Shown here: piece by piece, positions 9,536-21,261 of the stretch | How the letters are laid out: each line of letters starts with the position of its first letter | How positions within the stretch are numbered: position 1 is the stretch's first letter | From: Deinococcus actinosclerus | Lineage (GTDB): Bacteria; Deinococcota; Deinococci; Deinococcales; Deinococcaceae | Length of the DNA stretch: 64,000 nucleotides | NCBI RefSeq assembly: GCF_001507665.1 | Contig: NZ_CP013910.1 | Coordinates: forward strand, 2,913,501-2,977,500 | Direction of reading: 5' to 3' | Made by a program: the position numbers and the translations under genes | Notes under the pieces: generated by a model | The model's input: only the letters and a program-made list of their open reading frames with translations | The model's database searches: none | What the model was told of the DNA's origin: nothing

Positions 9536-10621
9536 TCAGCGGACGGGGCGGCGCTGGTACAGCTCCACCACGCGCCGCAGGAACTTCAGGCCTGGCGTCA
9601 GGCTGCTGGCCTGCACCCACTCGTCGGTGCGGTGCGCGTTCCCGCCGCGGTACACCCCGGCGGCCAGGGCCGGCAGGTCGTGCGGAACGGCGGCGTTCGC
9701 GTCGGTGCTGCTGCTCGCCACGCGCAGGTCAATGCGGCCCTCGCGGCTGGCCTCGCGCACCAGCTCCAGCAGCGCCTCGCCGCGCAGGTCGCCGCCCGGG
9801 CGGTCCCCGACCCGCTCCAGGTGCAGTTTCACGCCCGCCTCGCGCGCCGCCGCGTGCAGGGCCGCCACCGCGCGCCGGTCAAGGTCGCTCAGCACCTCGC
9901 CGTCTAGGGAGCGCAGGTCCAGGAGCAGTTCGGCGGTGCCGGCGATGGAGTTCACGCTGGTGCCGCCCGTTGCGACGCCCACGTTCAGGGTGGTGCGCGG
10001 GCTGGTGGGCAGGTACAGGGCGTACAGGGCGCTGATCGCGCGGCCCAGGGCGTGCAGGGCGCTGGGCGCCTGATCGCCCCAGGAGTGCCCGCCGGGCCCG
10101 ATGAACGTGGCGCGGTAGCGGCGCACGCCCACGGCGCGGGTCACGGCGATGCCCAGGTAACCGTCCACGGCCAGGAACGCGCCCAGCTGCGCGCGGTGGG
10201 CGCGCAGCAGGTGCTTGGCGCCGCGCAGGTCCCCCAGGCCCTCCTCGCCGACGTTGGCGGCGAGCCACAGCGGGCGGCGCAGCGGGGCGGGCCGCTCGCG
10301 CAGGTCGCGCAGCAGCGCGGTCATGACGGCCAGGCTGGCGCTGTTGTCCCCCACGCCGGGCCCCACCAGCCGCCCGCCCTCCTCGCGGACGGTCACGTCG
10401 GTGTCCGCGTCGAAGACGGTGTCGAGGTGCGAGGCGAGCAGCAGCGCAGGAAGGCCCTCGGTGCCGGGCGGGGTGATCCGGGTGAGGACGTTCCCGGCCT
10501 CGTCCCGCTCGACCGCGTAGCCCAGGTCCGTCCACAGGCCCGCGATCAGGTCCGCGCGCCGCTCCTCGTGGAAGGTCGGGGCGGGGGTCTGGGCGATGCG
10601 CTTGAGGTACGTCAGGGGCAT
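9536..10621 (-). CDS. M20-family zinc metallopeptidase
   Basis: The 361-residue protein shows the M20 layout: SHLDTVF (first metal ligands), GVGDNSASLA (bridging Asp), NVGEEGLGDLRG (catalytic Glu pair), an inserted dimerisation domain (about 175-290) beginning near GGHSWG, and C-terminal HRTDEW with the last metal-binding histidine. Such enzymes remove amino acids from peptides or acylated amino acids, resembling PepT/CPG2. The cytoplasmic location is inferred from the absence of a signal peptide. The gene is transcribed alone from a TACAAT box 8 nt upstream of the ATG. Confidence 0.92.
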   Translation of the reverse strand: MPLTYLKRIAQTPAPTFHEERRADLIAGLWTDLGYAVERDEAGNVLTRITPPGTEGLPALLLASHLDTVFDADTDVTVREEGGRLVGPGVGDNSASLAVMTALLRDLRERPAPLRRPLWLAANVGEEGLGDLRGAKHLLRAHRAQLGAFLAVDGYLGIAVTRAVGVRRYRATFIGPGGHSWGDQAPSALHALGRAISALYALYLPTSPRTTLNVGVATGGTSVNSIAGTAELLLDLRSLDGEVLSDLDRRAVAALHAAAREAGVKLHLERVGDRPGGDLRGEALLELVREASREGRIDLRVASSSTDANAAVPHDLPALAAGVYRGGNAHRTDEWVQASSLTPGLKFLRRVVELYQRRPVR

Positions 10622-10629
10622 TGCGCGCC

Positions 10630-10635
10630 ATTGTA
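10630..10635 (-). promoter_or_regulatory. -10 box TACAAT of the M20 peptidase gene
   Basis: On the minus strand TACAAT is followed by 8 nt and then the ATG at 10621, the leaderless arrangement seen repeatedly in this window. Confidence 0.55.
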
Positions 10636-10685
10636 CGTGCGCCTGCCCGGGCGGATGCCCAGATCAGCGCGCCTGACAGGGGAGC

Positions 10686-10731
10686 GGCCCGCGCGCTCCG
10701 GCCCCTGGAGGGGCACAGGAACGCGCGGGCC
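10686..10731 (-). terminator. Nested hairpin after the EF-hand gene
   Basis: A 10-bp outer stem (ggcccgcgcg / cgcgcgggcc) encloses a second small hairpin (gcccc tgga ggggc). It lies 20 nt downstream of the minus-strand EF-hand gene. Confidence 0.55.
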
Positions 10732-10750
10732 TGAGGGGCGCGGTGACGGG

Positions 10751-11176
10751 TCAGCGGCGCAGCATGCGGCTGCCGATCATGCCGGCCAGCCCGACCAGTC
10801 CGGCCTTCACCAGGGGGCTGCTGAGCATCCCGCCGGGCGCGAAGGCCGCCTCCAGGGGGCTCTTGCCGTCCTGCGCGGGGGCCTGCGCGGTACGGGTGTA
10901 GGCGTCCACGAGGTCGTCGTCGTCGTCGTGGCGGACCTGGGTGACGGGGTTGGCGGGGCTGCGCACGATGGCGTCGCCCATCTCGCGGCGCTGCTCGGGG
11001 CTCATGCCGCCCACGTAGTCACGCAGGATCTGGCTGCGTTCCTCGGGGCTGGCCTGCTGCAGGTAGTCCTGGATGTACGCGGCGGCTTCCTGGGGGCTGA
11101 CCTGCCCATCGCCGTTCGTGTCGCGGGGGTCGAGTCGGGCCATCTGCTCGTGACGGTCTTTCTGCTGGAAGAACAT
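10751..11176 (-). CDS. Small EF-hand protein
   Basis: The 141-residue protein starts MFFQQKDRHEQMARLDPRD after a clear GGAGGT Shine-Dalgarno site. Residues about 15-30 carry one EF-hand loop (DTNGDGQVSPQEA: D, N, D, Q and E at the ligand spacing), so it probably binds one calcium ion. A helical part follows, then an acidic run of five aspartates and a C-terminal hydrophobic segment (LVKAGLVGLAGMIGS) that could insert in the membrane. No enzyme motif is visible. Its role is unknown; calcium-dependent association with the envelope is only a suggestion. Confidence 0.8.
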   Translation of the reverse strand: MFFQQKDRHEQMARLDPRDTNGDGQVSPQEAAAYIQDYLQQASPEERSQILRDYVGGMSPEQRREMGDAIVRSPANPVTQVRHDDDDDLVDAYTRTAQAPAQDGKSPLEAAFAPGGMLSSPLVKAGLVGLAGMIGSRMLRR

Positions 11177-11407
11177 GCGGGTACCTCCGGGGTGGTGGGG
11201 GCGCGGGCAGCGGATCGCCGCGCGGGACGTGGGTTGAGGGGCAACGCTGCTCACGCTACCCGCCGCCGGGCGGGGCGGGCGTGAGGGGGGCCTTCAGCGG
11301 CGTTCACGCTCGCCTCTGCCGTCACGCCTGCGGCCGTCACCCCTGCTGCACCTCTGCCGCTGCCGGGCGGGGCGATCCGGTGAACACTCGCGCGGCGCGC
11401 GGGGCGC

Positions 11408-11413
11408 TACAGT
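11408..11413 (+). promoter_or_regulatory. -10 box TACAGT before the CbiX-like gene
   Basis: TACAGT lies 9 nt before the ATG at 11423, without a ribosome-binding site between them. Confidence 0.45.
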
Positions 11414-11422
11414 CCGGTCTGT

Positions 11423-12850
11423 ATGCGCTCACTGGTGCTGATTGGTCACGGGTCCCACCTGAACGGGGAATCGGCGGTCGCCGCGTACCGCTACGCGGAG
11501 CTGATCCGCGCGCGCGGCCTGTTCGACGAGGTGATTGAGGGCTACTGGAAGGAGGAACCGTCGCTGCGGCAGGTTCTCAAGACGACCGCCAGCACCGACG
11601 TGACCGTGATTCCCATGTTCATCAGCGAGGGGTACTTCACCGAGACGGTCATCCCGCGTGAACTGGGCCTGGGCCACCAGGGCCCCGTGCCGCCCGAGGG
11701 GATCGCCCGGGTGATCGGGGGGCGCACCGTGCGCTACACCCCGCCGTACGGGGTGCACCCCGGCATGGCGGACGTGATCGTCGCGCGCGCCCGCGAGGTG
11801 CTGCCCGAACTCGGCCCGGACGGCCCGGCGGACGGCGTCGAGACCGCGCTGATCGTGCTGGGGCACGGCACGACCCGCAACGAGAACAGCAGCCGCGTGA
11901 TCTACGAGAACGCCGCGCGCCTGCGGGAGCGGGGGCTGTTCAGCGAGGTCCACGCCCTGTTCCTCGACGAGGAGCCGCGCGTGACCGGCTGGGCCGACCT
12001 CGTGCGCGCCCCACGCGTGGTGGTCGTGCCGTTCTTCGCCTCCGAAGGCTGGCACACCCTGGAGACCATCCCGGAGGAACTGGGCCTGAGCGGCGTGGTC
12101 ACGCCCTTCCCGGACACCCCGCACGGCCCGCAGCAGGTGCACTACGCGCGGCCCGTGGGGACGCACGCGGCGGTCGCAGAGGTCATCCTGCACCTCGCGG
12201 AGGAGGCGCGCGGCGCGGGCGGCCCCGGCGGGGACACCGAACGCGGGCACGAGGCCGCGTGGCAGGCGTTCCTGACCCTCGCCCGGCGGGGCGCGCGGAT
12301 CGGGGAACTGCTCGTCACGCCGGAACTGGGCGTGTTCGAGATCCGCAACGCGCTGGACGAGGGCCGCCCGGGCGGCGACCTGATGACGCTCGTCACGCCC
12401 GAGGGCGTGCGCGACCGGGTGCGCTTCACGGACGGCGGCGAGCACCGCCCGGTGCACACGCTGCGCAGCCTGCCGCGCGGCTGGCGGGCCGTGCTGAACG
12501 AGGCCGACCTGCGCCGCGCCGTGCACTACACCTACCCGGCGGTCGTGGAGGAAACGTACGCGCACGGCTGCCACGCGCTGCGCCCCACCCCCTGGGCGAC
12601 CACCGCGCGGCGGCAGACGGGCATCTACGCGAAGGTGCAGCGCGCCGTGCCCGAACAGGTCGAGCGGGTCGCCGAGCGGGTGTGCGGCGGCTGCCTGCGC
12701 ACGCGCCTGTGGGCGGGGGACCGGCTGACCCACTCGTTCCTCGACGGCGTGCCCGGCGGGATGCCCTGCGCGGAAGCCTGCACCTTCCTGGTCGCCGAGG
12801 TGCGCGAGGAGGTCGCGCGGAAGAAGGCCGCCGCGGCCAGCGACGACTGA
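11423..12850 (+). CDS. DR2241-type double CbiX chelatase-fold protein with 4Fe-4S domain
   Basis: The 475-residue protein has two CbiX/sirohydrochlorin-chelatase-like domains, the first opening LVLIGHGSH (residues about 4-12) and the second [15 protein letters not shown] (about 140). Each has the chelatase histidine. A third domain (about 270-360) and a cysteine-rich C-terminus follow; candidate cluster ligands are in [16 protein letters not shown] and [10 protein letters not shown]. This order matches the D. radiodurans protein DR2241, described structurally as a CbiX-like protein with a 4Fe-4S cluster. Metal insertion into a tetrapyrrole is plausible but unproven; no cobalamin or siroheme gene is nearby. 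The gene has its own promoter. Confidence 0.88.
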   Translation: MRSLVLIGHGSHLNGESAVAAYRYAELIRARGLFDEVIEGYWKEEPSLRQVLKTTASTDVTVIPMFISEGYFTETVIPRELGLGHQGPVPPEGIARVIGGRTVRYTPPYGVHPGMADVIVARAREVLPELGPDGPADGVETALIVLGHGTTRNENSSRVIYENAARLRERGLFSEVHALFLDEEPRVTGWADLVRAPRVVVVPFFASEGWHTLETIPEELGLSGVVTPFPDTPHGPQQVHYARPVGTHAAVAEVILHLAEEARGAGGPGGDTERGHEAAWQAFLTLARRGARIGELLVTPELGVFEIRNALDEGRPGGDLMTLVTPEGVRDRVRFTDGGEHRPVHTLRSLPRGWRAVLNEADLRRAVHYTYPAVVEETYAHGCHALRPTPWATTARRQTGIYAKVQRAVPEQVERVAERVCGGCLRTRLWAGDRLTHSFLDGVPGGMPCAEACTFLVAEVREEVARKKAAAASDD

Positions 12851-13166
12851 TCCGGACTCCGGCTGCGCACGCCTCGCCGCTGCGGCCTCGTCCAAGTCCT
12901 CTGAACACCTCCGCGTGCGCCTCATGCGGGGGTGTTACGCTGCGCAGCGGTGACCGCCCCCTCTCGGGGCGGGCATACATCTTCTCTTCCACCCGCGTCC
13001 CGTGAGACGCCCCGCACCCCACGCAACGGGAGCGGTAAGCCCGTCCGAGAGACGGCGATGGAGGCCTGCACATGCTCAGTTCTGCGACATTTCAGCGTCG
13101 CCCCGCTCTGCTTCGGGGGACGCGTTTCCTACATTCCGGGGAGCGCGCGCTCCCCACGGAGGGCGT
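12851..13166 (+). promoter_or_regulatory. Structured non-coding leader upstream of purC
   Basis: This gap of about 315 bases holds no convincing gene. Three stable hairpins are visible: 12954-12972 (ccgcccc/ggggcgg, 5-nt loop), 13095-13123 (gcgtc + ccccg paired with cgggg + gacgc, one bulge) and the palindrome 13138-13155 (GGGGAGCGCGCGCTCCCC). The last ends just before the purC Shine-Dalgarno site GGAGGG. The arrangement suggests RNA-level control of the purine operon, but I could not match it to a known riboswitch. The promoter is not obvious. Confidence 0.4.
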
Positions 13167-13891
13167 ATGACCGGTAGAGGCGAACTGAAGTACGAGGGGA
13201 AAGCCAAGCGCGTCTACGCCACCCCCGACGCGAACGAGTACGTGGTGGAGTACAAGGACGACGCGACCGCCTTCAACGGCGTCAAGAAAGCCCAGATCGG
13301 GGGGAAGGGTGCGATCAACAACGCGATCACCGCGCACCTCTTCCCACAGCTGGAAACGGCGGGCGTGCCCACGCACTTCATCCGGCAGCTGTCGGACACC
13401 GAGCAGCTCGTGCGGGCCGTGACGATCATCCCCGTGGAGGTCATCGTGCGCAACGTGGCCGCCGGGTCGTTCAGCAAACGCCTGGGCGTCGAGGAAGGCA
13501 CCGAACTGTCCCGCCCGGTCGTGGAGTACTGCTACAAGAGCGACGCGCTGGGTGACCCCCTGATCAACACCGACACCGCCGTCGCGCTCGGCTGGGCCAC
13601 CCCGAGCAGCTGACCCGCATCCGTGAACTGGCGTTGAACGTGCAGGCGTTCCTCGTGCCGTACTTCGCCGCGCGCGGCGTGCGCCTCATCGACTTCAAGC
13701 TGGAATTCGGCACCCTCGCGGACGGCACGGTCGTCCTGGCCGACGAGATCAGCCCCGACACCTGCCGCTTCTGGGACGCCCAGACGAACGAGAAGATGGA
13801 CAAGGACCGCTTCCGCCGCGACCTCGGCGGCGTGGAAGACGCCTACGCGGAGATGCTCCGGCGCGTGACCGCACCGGGCGCGAATGGTTGA
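13167..13891 (+). pseudogene. purC: SAICAR synthetase PurC, interrupted by a 1-nt frameshift
   Basis: The first frame (13167-13613) encodes [20 protein letters not shown] through VALGWATP, about two thirds of SAICAR synthetase, including the ATP-site start and [14 protein letters not shown]. It then runs into a stop. The next frame continues without loss as [19 protein letters not shown] and on to [15 protein letters not shown] and [18 protein letters not shown], the normal C-terminus. The junction is a run of four C at 13600-13603; one more C would restore a protein of about 240 residues. The enzyme joins aspartate to CAIR in purine synthesis. Because it heads an otherwise intact pur operon, a sequencing or assembly error in the C run is likely, but a true mutation cannot be excluded. 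Start ATG 13167 has a GGAGGG site. Confidence 0.9.
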
Positions 13892-13985
13892 AGGTCGATG
13901 GCCGACCGCCACGATCCACCTGCGCCAGCACTCCTGACCATCCGCCATGAGCCTCTTGCCATCAACCCTTCGAAGGAGCCCCACC

Positions 13986-14261
13986 ATGTCCACCTTTAAA
14001 GCGAAAGTGTTCGTGACCCTGAAGCCCAGCATTCTCGACCCGCAGGGCCGCACCGTGGAGCGGGCGCTGTCGCACCTGGATCACGGGAACGTGAGTGGCG
14101 TGCGCGTCGGGAAGTACATCGAACTGACCCTCTCGGGCAGCCGCGCGGAGGTCGAGGCGCAGCTGAAGGACATCACGGAGAACGTCCTCTCGAACCCTGT
14201 CATGGAGGACGCCCGCTGGGAACTCAGTGAACAACAGGGCGAGGAGCTGGTCGGGGCGTGA
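13986..14261 (+). CDS. purS: Phosphoribosylformylglycinamidine synthase subunit PurS
   Basis: The 91-residue protein starts [19 protein letters not shown] after a GAAGGAG site and has the conserved VRVGKYIEL segment and a C-terminal [11 protein letters not shown]. PurS bridges PurQ and PurL in the three-part FGAM synthetase and passes ammonia between them. The stop overlaps the purQ GTG start by 4 nt (GTGA), giving coupled translation. About 95 nt separate it from the purC coding end; that gap contains a degenerate repeat with GGTCGATGG and CCATCAACC segments. Confidence 0.96.
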   Translation: MSTFKAKVFVTLKPSILDPQGRTVERALSHLDHGNVSGVRVGKYIELTLSGSRAEVEAQLKDITENVLSNPVMEDARWELSEQQGEELVGA

Positions 14262-14929
14262 AGACGGCCGTCATCCAGTTTCCCGGCAGCAACTGCGACG
14301 GCGACGCGCTGCACGCCGCGCAGCTGCTCCTCGATCAGGGCGCGCAGTTCGTGTGGCACACCGAGGCCGGCCTGCCGCAGGGTACGGAGCTGGTGTTCCT
14401 GCCCGGCGGCTTTTCTTACGGCGATCACCTGCGCAGCGGCGCGATTGCCGCGCGCAGCCCGATCATGCAGGCCGTCAAGGCGCACGCCGAACGCGGCGGG
14501 TTCGTGCTGGGCGTCTGCAACGGCTTTCAGGTACTGACCGAGTCCGGCCTGCTGCCCGGCGCGCTGAGTCGCAACCGCGACCTGCACTTCCTGTGCCGCC
14601 CCGTGCACCTGCGCGTGGAGAACACCGGCACGGCGTTCACCGGCACGTACACGAAGGGGCAGGTCATCGAGGTGCCCATCGCGCACGGCGAGGGCAACTA
14701 CTACGCCGACCCCGAGACGGTCGCGCGGCTGGAGGGCGAGGGGCAGGTCGTGTTCCGCTACGTGGACAACCCCAACGGCAGCCTGAACGACATCGCCGGG
14801 ATCGTCAGCGAACGCGGGAACGTGCTCGGCATGATGCCCCACCCCGAACGGGCCGTGGAGGCCCTGCTGGGCAGCGAGGACGGGCGGGGCCTGTTCGACA
14901 GCCTGAAGGGCGCGCTGGTGTCCCGGTGA
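14258..14929 (+). CDS. purQ: Phosphoribosylformylglycinamidine synthase glutaminase subunit PurQ
   Basis: The 223-residue class I glutamine amidotransferase starts [15 protein letters not shown]. The nucleophile is Cys87 in GVCNGFQVL, and the triad histidine and glutamate are in MMPHPERA near residue 195. It releases ammonia from glutamine for PurL. The GTG start overlaps purS and its stop overlaps the next gene, each by GTGA, so purS, purQ and the DinB-like gene form a tight translational chain. Confidence 0.97.
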   Translation: MKTAVIQFPGSNCDGDALHAAQLLLDQGAQFVWHTEAGLPQGTELVFLPGGFSYGDHLRSGAIAARSPIMQAVKAHAERGGFVLGVCNGFQVLTESGLLPGALSRNRDLHFLCRPVHLRVENTGTAFTGTYTKGQVIEVPIAHGEGNYYADPETVARLEGEGQVVFRYVDNPNGSLNDIAGIVSERGNVLGMMPHPERAVEALLGSEDGRGLFDSLKGALVSR

Positions 14930-15417
14930 CCCCCCCGTCGCCGGGTGCCGTGACGGCCTACCTGGCCGAGCAGTTCCGCAGCGAGCTGGAGCTGTTCCGC
15001 GCCGCGCTGGAGCAGGCGCCGGGCGACGCCTTCCACACGCCCCGGATGGGCCACAGCCCCGCGTGGCACGCCCTGCACATCGCCGAGTGGCTGCGCCTGA
15101 TGGTGCTGGACGACCGCACCCCCACCTACCACCACCTGGGGTGGGAGGACAACGCCCGCGTGCAGGCGCTGGGCACCCAGCCCGCGCCCGTCCGCGAGGG
15201 CGACCCGCGCGAGCAGATCCTGGCCGCGCTGACTGAGACCGGCGCGCAGGTCGTCGCGTGGCTGGAACAGGCGGGCGACAGCGCCCTGAACGGCGAGGTC
15301 TTCAGCGCCGCCACGCCCAGTGGCACCCGCCCCCGCCGCCTCGCCCTCGGCATGCAGCTGCGCCACGTCGGCTACCACCGCGGCCAGCTGAACCTCCTGC
15401 TGAAATCGCAGGCGTGA
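14926..15417 (+). CDS. DinB-family protein inside the purine operon
   Basis: This 163-residue protein starts with GTG overlapping the purQ stop (GTGA). The sequence has the DinB/YfiT four-helix layout with three spaced histidines: [13 protein letters not shown] in the first third and [15 protein letters not shown] at the end, which bind a divalent metal in this superfamily. Members include thiol transferases and stress proteins; none is known to act in purine synthesis. Its position between purQ and purL means it is co-expressed with the pathway, but its role there is unknown. The start is fixed by the overlap. Confidence 0.85.
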   Translation: MTPPSPGAVTAYLAEQFRSELELFRAALEQAPGDAFHTPRMGHSPAWHALHIAEWLRLMVLDDRTPTYHHLGWEDNARVQALGTQPAPVREGDPREQILAALTETGAQVVAWLEQAGDSALNGEVFSAATPSGTRPRRLALGMQLRHVGYHRGQLNLLLKSQA

Positions 15418-15487
15418 CCCACACCCCCTCTTCCCCACTCCCGATCCATCCCCGCCCGGGCCGCGCCCGGGTTTGCAAGGAGCTTCA

Positions 15488-17716
<2,229 letters not shown>

Positions 17717-17741
17717 ACTGCGGCGGGAGCGGTGGTCACAC

Positions 17742-17781
17742 GGCCACCCCCCTCCCAACCTCCCCCACAAGGGGGGAGGAG
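17742..17781 (+). repeat. Left arm of inverted repeat flanking the DUF559 gene
   Basis: This roughly 40-bp arm has a C-rich part (ccacccccctcccaacc) followed by a hairpin (cctccccc acaa ggggggagg). It matches the reverse complement of 18153-18191 at nearly every position, with one small indel. It abuts the stop codon of the DUF559 gene. Confidence 0.85.
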
Positions 17782-18147
17782 TCACGTCACGCCCGCCAGA
17801 TGCTCCGCGACGCGTGCCAGCACACCGTCCAGGTTGCCCCGCACTTCGTTGTTCCAGAAGCGCAGCACCGTGAACCCGTCCGCCGTGAGCTTCGCGTCCC
17901 GCAACCGGTCCGACTCGCTGCCCGCATGCTGGCTCCCATCCAGTTCCACCACCAGCCGCGCTGGATAACACACGAAATCCACCACGAACGGCCCGATCAC
18001 CTCCTGCCGCCGGAAACTCACCCCCAGCCCTGCCCCGCGCAGCCGCGACCACAGCAGCCGTTCCTCCGGCGTCATGTCACGCCGCAACCGCCGCGCCACC
18101 TCGGTACTGACGCTTCCCCTCTGTCGCCTGCGCTGCATCCCGCCCAT
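17782..18147 (-). CDS. DUF559 (Vsr-like) endonuclease-domain protein
   Basis: The 121-residue protein contains a complete DUF559 domain: RRDMTPEERLLWSRLRG, FRRQEVIGPFVVDFVCYPARLVVELDGSQH with the PD-(D/E)XK-type acidic residues, and GFTVLRFWNNEVRGNLDGVL. DUF559 is related to very-short-patch repair nucleases, but its cellular role is unknown. The gene lies against the purine operon, between purL and purF, and is bounded on both sides by the same repeat in opposite orientation. An alternative start is ATG 18138. The arrangement looks like a small mobile cassette. Confidence 0.85.
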   Translation of the reverse strand: MGGMQRRRQRGSVSTEVARRLRRDMTPEERLLWSRLRGAGLGVSFRRQEVIGPFVVDFVCYPARLVVELDGSQHAGSESDRLRDAKLTADGFTVLRFWNNEVRGNLDGVLARVAEHLAGVT

Positions 18148-18152
18148 CTTTT

Positions 18153-18191
18153 CACCCCTCCCCCCTCGTGGGGGAGGCTGGGAGGGGGGCC
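18153..18191 (-). repeat. Right arm of inverted repeat flanking the DUF559 gene
   Basis: This is the inverted copy of 17742-17781, again with a hairpin (ctccccc ctcg tgggggag) and a C-rich tail when read on the minus strand. It lies 5 bp from the DUF559 start codon and 35 bp upstream of the purF start. Confidence 0.85.
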
Positions 18192-18226
18192 ACGCGCGCC
18201 CCCGGCCCCCACCTCTGGAGCCTTGC

Positions 18227-19645
<1,419 letters not shown>

Positions 19646-19660
19646 ATCCTGCCAGAACGG

Positions 19661-19694
19661 AGCATCGGCCTCTGCGCGGGGCCGATGCTTTTTT
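19661..19694 (+). terminator. Rho-independent terminator of the purine operon
   Basis: A perfect 10-bp stem (agcatcggcc / ggccgatgct) with a 9-nt loop is followed by a run of six T, 15 nt after the purF stop. Confidence 0.9.
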
Positions 19695-19721
19695 GGTGGA
19701 GGAGACGGGAGTCGAACCCGC
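19694..19721 (-). other. tRNA 3'-end-like fragment (T-arm, acceptor strand and CCA)
   Basis: Read on the minus strand, the sequence contains a T-arm (GCGGG TTCGACT CCCGT), a 7-nt acceptor strand CTCCTCC, a discriminator A and an encoded CCA. No matching 5' acceptor strand, D-arm or anticodon arm was found within a normal tRNA length. It may be a remnant left by integration at a tRNA, or chance. The rest of the 338-bp gap to 19983 shows only a small CCCCTCGCGGGG hairpin and no gene. Confidence 0.4.
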
Positions 19722-19971
19722 ATGAATGACGCTGGAACTTTTCAGGAAACGCGCTTCCCTTGCTGCTTTCAACCCACCCCTCGCGGGGCCGCTATAGGTG
19801 CATCCGCAACCCGTCCCGGCCTTTCAGCCTGCGCCCAAGACTTCCGCCTTTCCGGTCACTGAACGTTTTTACCGGTGCCCTTCCTCTTGAGACCACTCCC
19901 CCAGACCCACCCAGCATACCCACCCTTGCGGCCAGCCCCATCCGCCAGACGACCTACGCGGCAGCGTCCCG

Positions 19972-19977
19972 TACCCT
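19972..19977 (+). promoter_or_regulatory. -10 box TACCCT of the YwbE-like gene
   Basis: TACCCT lies 6 nt before the ATG at 19984; no ribosome-binding site is present. Confidence 0.45.
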
Positions 19978-19983
19978 GAGTCC

Positions 19984-20190
19984 ATGCCTCCTCTCCGTTC
20001 GCAGATTCAGCCCGGCGTGACCGTGGATATCGTTCAGAAGCAGGATCAGCCGACCGGGCGGTTGACGCGGGGGGTGGTGGCGGCGCTCCTGACCCGCTCC
20101 CCCTCGCATCCGCATGGGATCAAGGTGCGCCTGACGACTGGGGAGGTGGGGCGGGTGCAGGCGGTCGTGTCTGCACAGCCGTACGCCTAG
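19984..20190 (+). CDS. YwbE family protein (DUF2196)
   Basis: The 68-residue protein has the conserved YwbE layout: QIQPGVTVDIVQKQDQPTG, then GVVAALLTRSPSHPHGIKVRL and a terminal GEVGRVQAVV. The fold is a small beta barrel with a KOW/SH3-like look; nucleic-acid binding is possible, but function is unknown. Its end overlaps the end of the convergent dehydrogenase gene by 4 nt. Confidence 0.85.
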   Translation: MPPLRSQIQPGVTVDIVQKQDQPTGRLTRGVVAALLTRSPSHPHGIKVRLTTGEVGRVQAVVSAQPYA

Positions 20191-20969
20191 CGCAGCAGGG
20201 AGGCGCCGCCGTCCACGTACAGTTCGATGCCGGACACGTGGCGGCCCAGGTCGGACGCGAGGAACAGGCAGGCGTCGGCGACATCCACGGGTTCGCCCTC
20301 TCCGCCGTGCAGGGCGGGGTTGCCGCCGGGCAGTTCGACCTTGATGCCGATCTGGTCGGTGTGGCGCTGGTCGGTGCGCTCCTGGATGTTCGTGTGGATG
20401 AGGCCGGGGCAAATGGCGTTGCAGCGGATGTTGTGCCGGCCGAGTTCCAGCGCGATCATCTTCGTGAAGGCCACCTGTCCGGCCTTGGAGGCGCTGTAGG
20501 CGCTGGCGCCCGGGCTGGAGAAGGTGCGGTTGCCGTTGACGCTGCTGGTGATCAGGATGCTGCCGCCGCCCGCGCGTTTCAGGTGCGGCACGGCGTGGTG
20601 CACGGTGAGGTACGTGCCGCGCAGGTTGATGTTCAGGGTCTTGTCCCACTCGTCCGGGTGCAGTTCGTCGATGGGGGCCCACACGCCGTTGATCCCGGCG
20701 TTGGCGAACACGATATCCAGGCGCCCGTACGCGGCGACGGTCGCCTCGATGGCGTCCCGGACGGAGTGCCCGTCGCTCACGTCGCAGGGGACGTACAGGG
20801 CTTCCCCGCCGGCGCGGGTGATCTCGTCGCGGACCTTCTCGCCCTCGTCGGGTTGCACGTCGGCCAGCGCGACCAGCGCGCCTTCCTGCGCGAACCGCCG
20901 CGCAGTGCCCGCGCCGATGCCGCTGGCGCCCCCGGTGATGAATGCGACCTTGCCTGTCAACATGCCCAT
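20187..20969 (-). CDS. Short-chain dehydrogenase/reductase
   Basis: The 260-residue classical SDR starts MGMLTGKVAFITGGASGIG after a CGGAGG site. The NAD(P) motif is TGGASGIG, followed by ALADVQPDEGEK in which an Asp after the second strand suggests NAD preference. NAG is present at about residue 90 (FANAGING), the catalytic serine lies in ITSSVNG and the active pair in YSASK. The C-terminus SGIELYVDGGASLL is typical. It should oxidise or reduce a secondary alcohol; the substrate is not evident. Codons upstream of 20969 stay open to 21104 but the ribosome-binding site fixes the start. Confidence 0.93.
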   Translation of the reverse strand: MGMLTGKVAFITGGASGIGAGTARRFAQEGALVALADVQPDEGEKVRDEITRAGGEALYVPCDVSDGHSVRDAIEATVAAYGRLDIVFANAGINGVWAPIDELHPDEWDKTLNINLRGTYLTVHHAVPHLKRAGGGSILITSSVNGNRTFSSPGASAYSASKAGQVAFTKMIALELGRHNIRCNAICPGLIHTNIQERTDQRHTDQIGIKVELPGGNPALHGGEGEPVDVADACLFLASDLGRHVSGIELYVDGGASLLR

Positions 20970-21261
20970 CTGAACCTCCGTGCGTCGCTGCCCCTGGTTC
21001 GCTGCCGCCGGCCATGGACGGTCCGCGGGGCCGACTGGACCGCACTTCACCGTCCCCCGATGGGCTGGGCGTGAGGTCACAGTTGAGGCTGAGTTCAGGG
21101 GCACTTGAGGTTCATCTCAGAGGGTCCGAACCCCTACGATCTCGCGCGGTCGTCTGCGCTGAAGTGTGGAGGTCGGTGACCGGGACGGGTGCGTTCCGGG
21201 GGTACGCCGCCCGTGCGGCGCCTGCTCTTCGCTCTGGCTGTTCTCTGCTCCGGAGGTCCCT
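20970..21261. other. Intergenic region without a recognised gene
   Basis: About 290 bases separate the divergent SDR and small membrane-protein genes. It holds the SDR ribosome-binding site, two similar segments at 21083-21098 and 21105-21120 (both starting ttgagg), and TACGAT at 21135-21140 as a possible -10. No further structure was seen. Confidence 0.4.

Larger units (their letters stand above)
17742..18191. mobile_element. Putative DUF559 cassette bounded by inverted repeats
   Basis: A 450-bp unit consists of one DUF559 nuclease gene and 40-bp terminal inverted repeats. It separates purL from purF, which would otherwise be about 60 bp apart, and is read in the opposite direction. No target-site duplication was identified and no transposase is encoded. 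Mobility is an inference from structure. Confidence 0.5.

Noticed and set aside
12954..13155. ZTP (pfl) riboswitch before purC
   Set aside because: CGTGAGACG and GGGAGCGG stretches recall the 5' domain, but the conserved 3' CCGCCUGGGC element is absent, so I kept only a generic structured leader.
17742..18191. IS element or transposon
   Set aside because: No transposase and no target-site duplication were found; only a DUF559 gene with inverted arms is present.
19694..20050. Complete tRNA (Ser/Leu type) or tmRNA
   Set aside because: The T-arm and CCA are present, but no 5' acceptor partner lies within about 100 nt, a GGGGGAG at 19896-19902 gives no D- or anticodon arm, and no tmRNA tag or 5' GGUUUCGAC motif is found.
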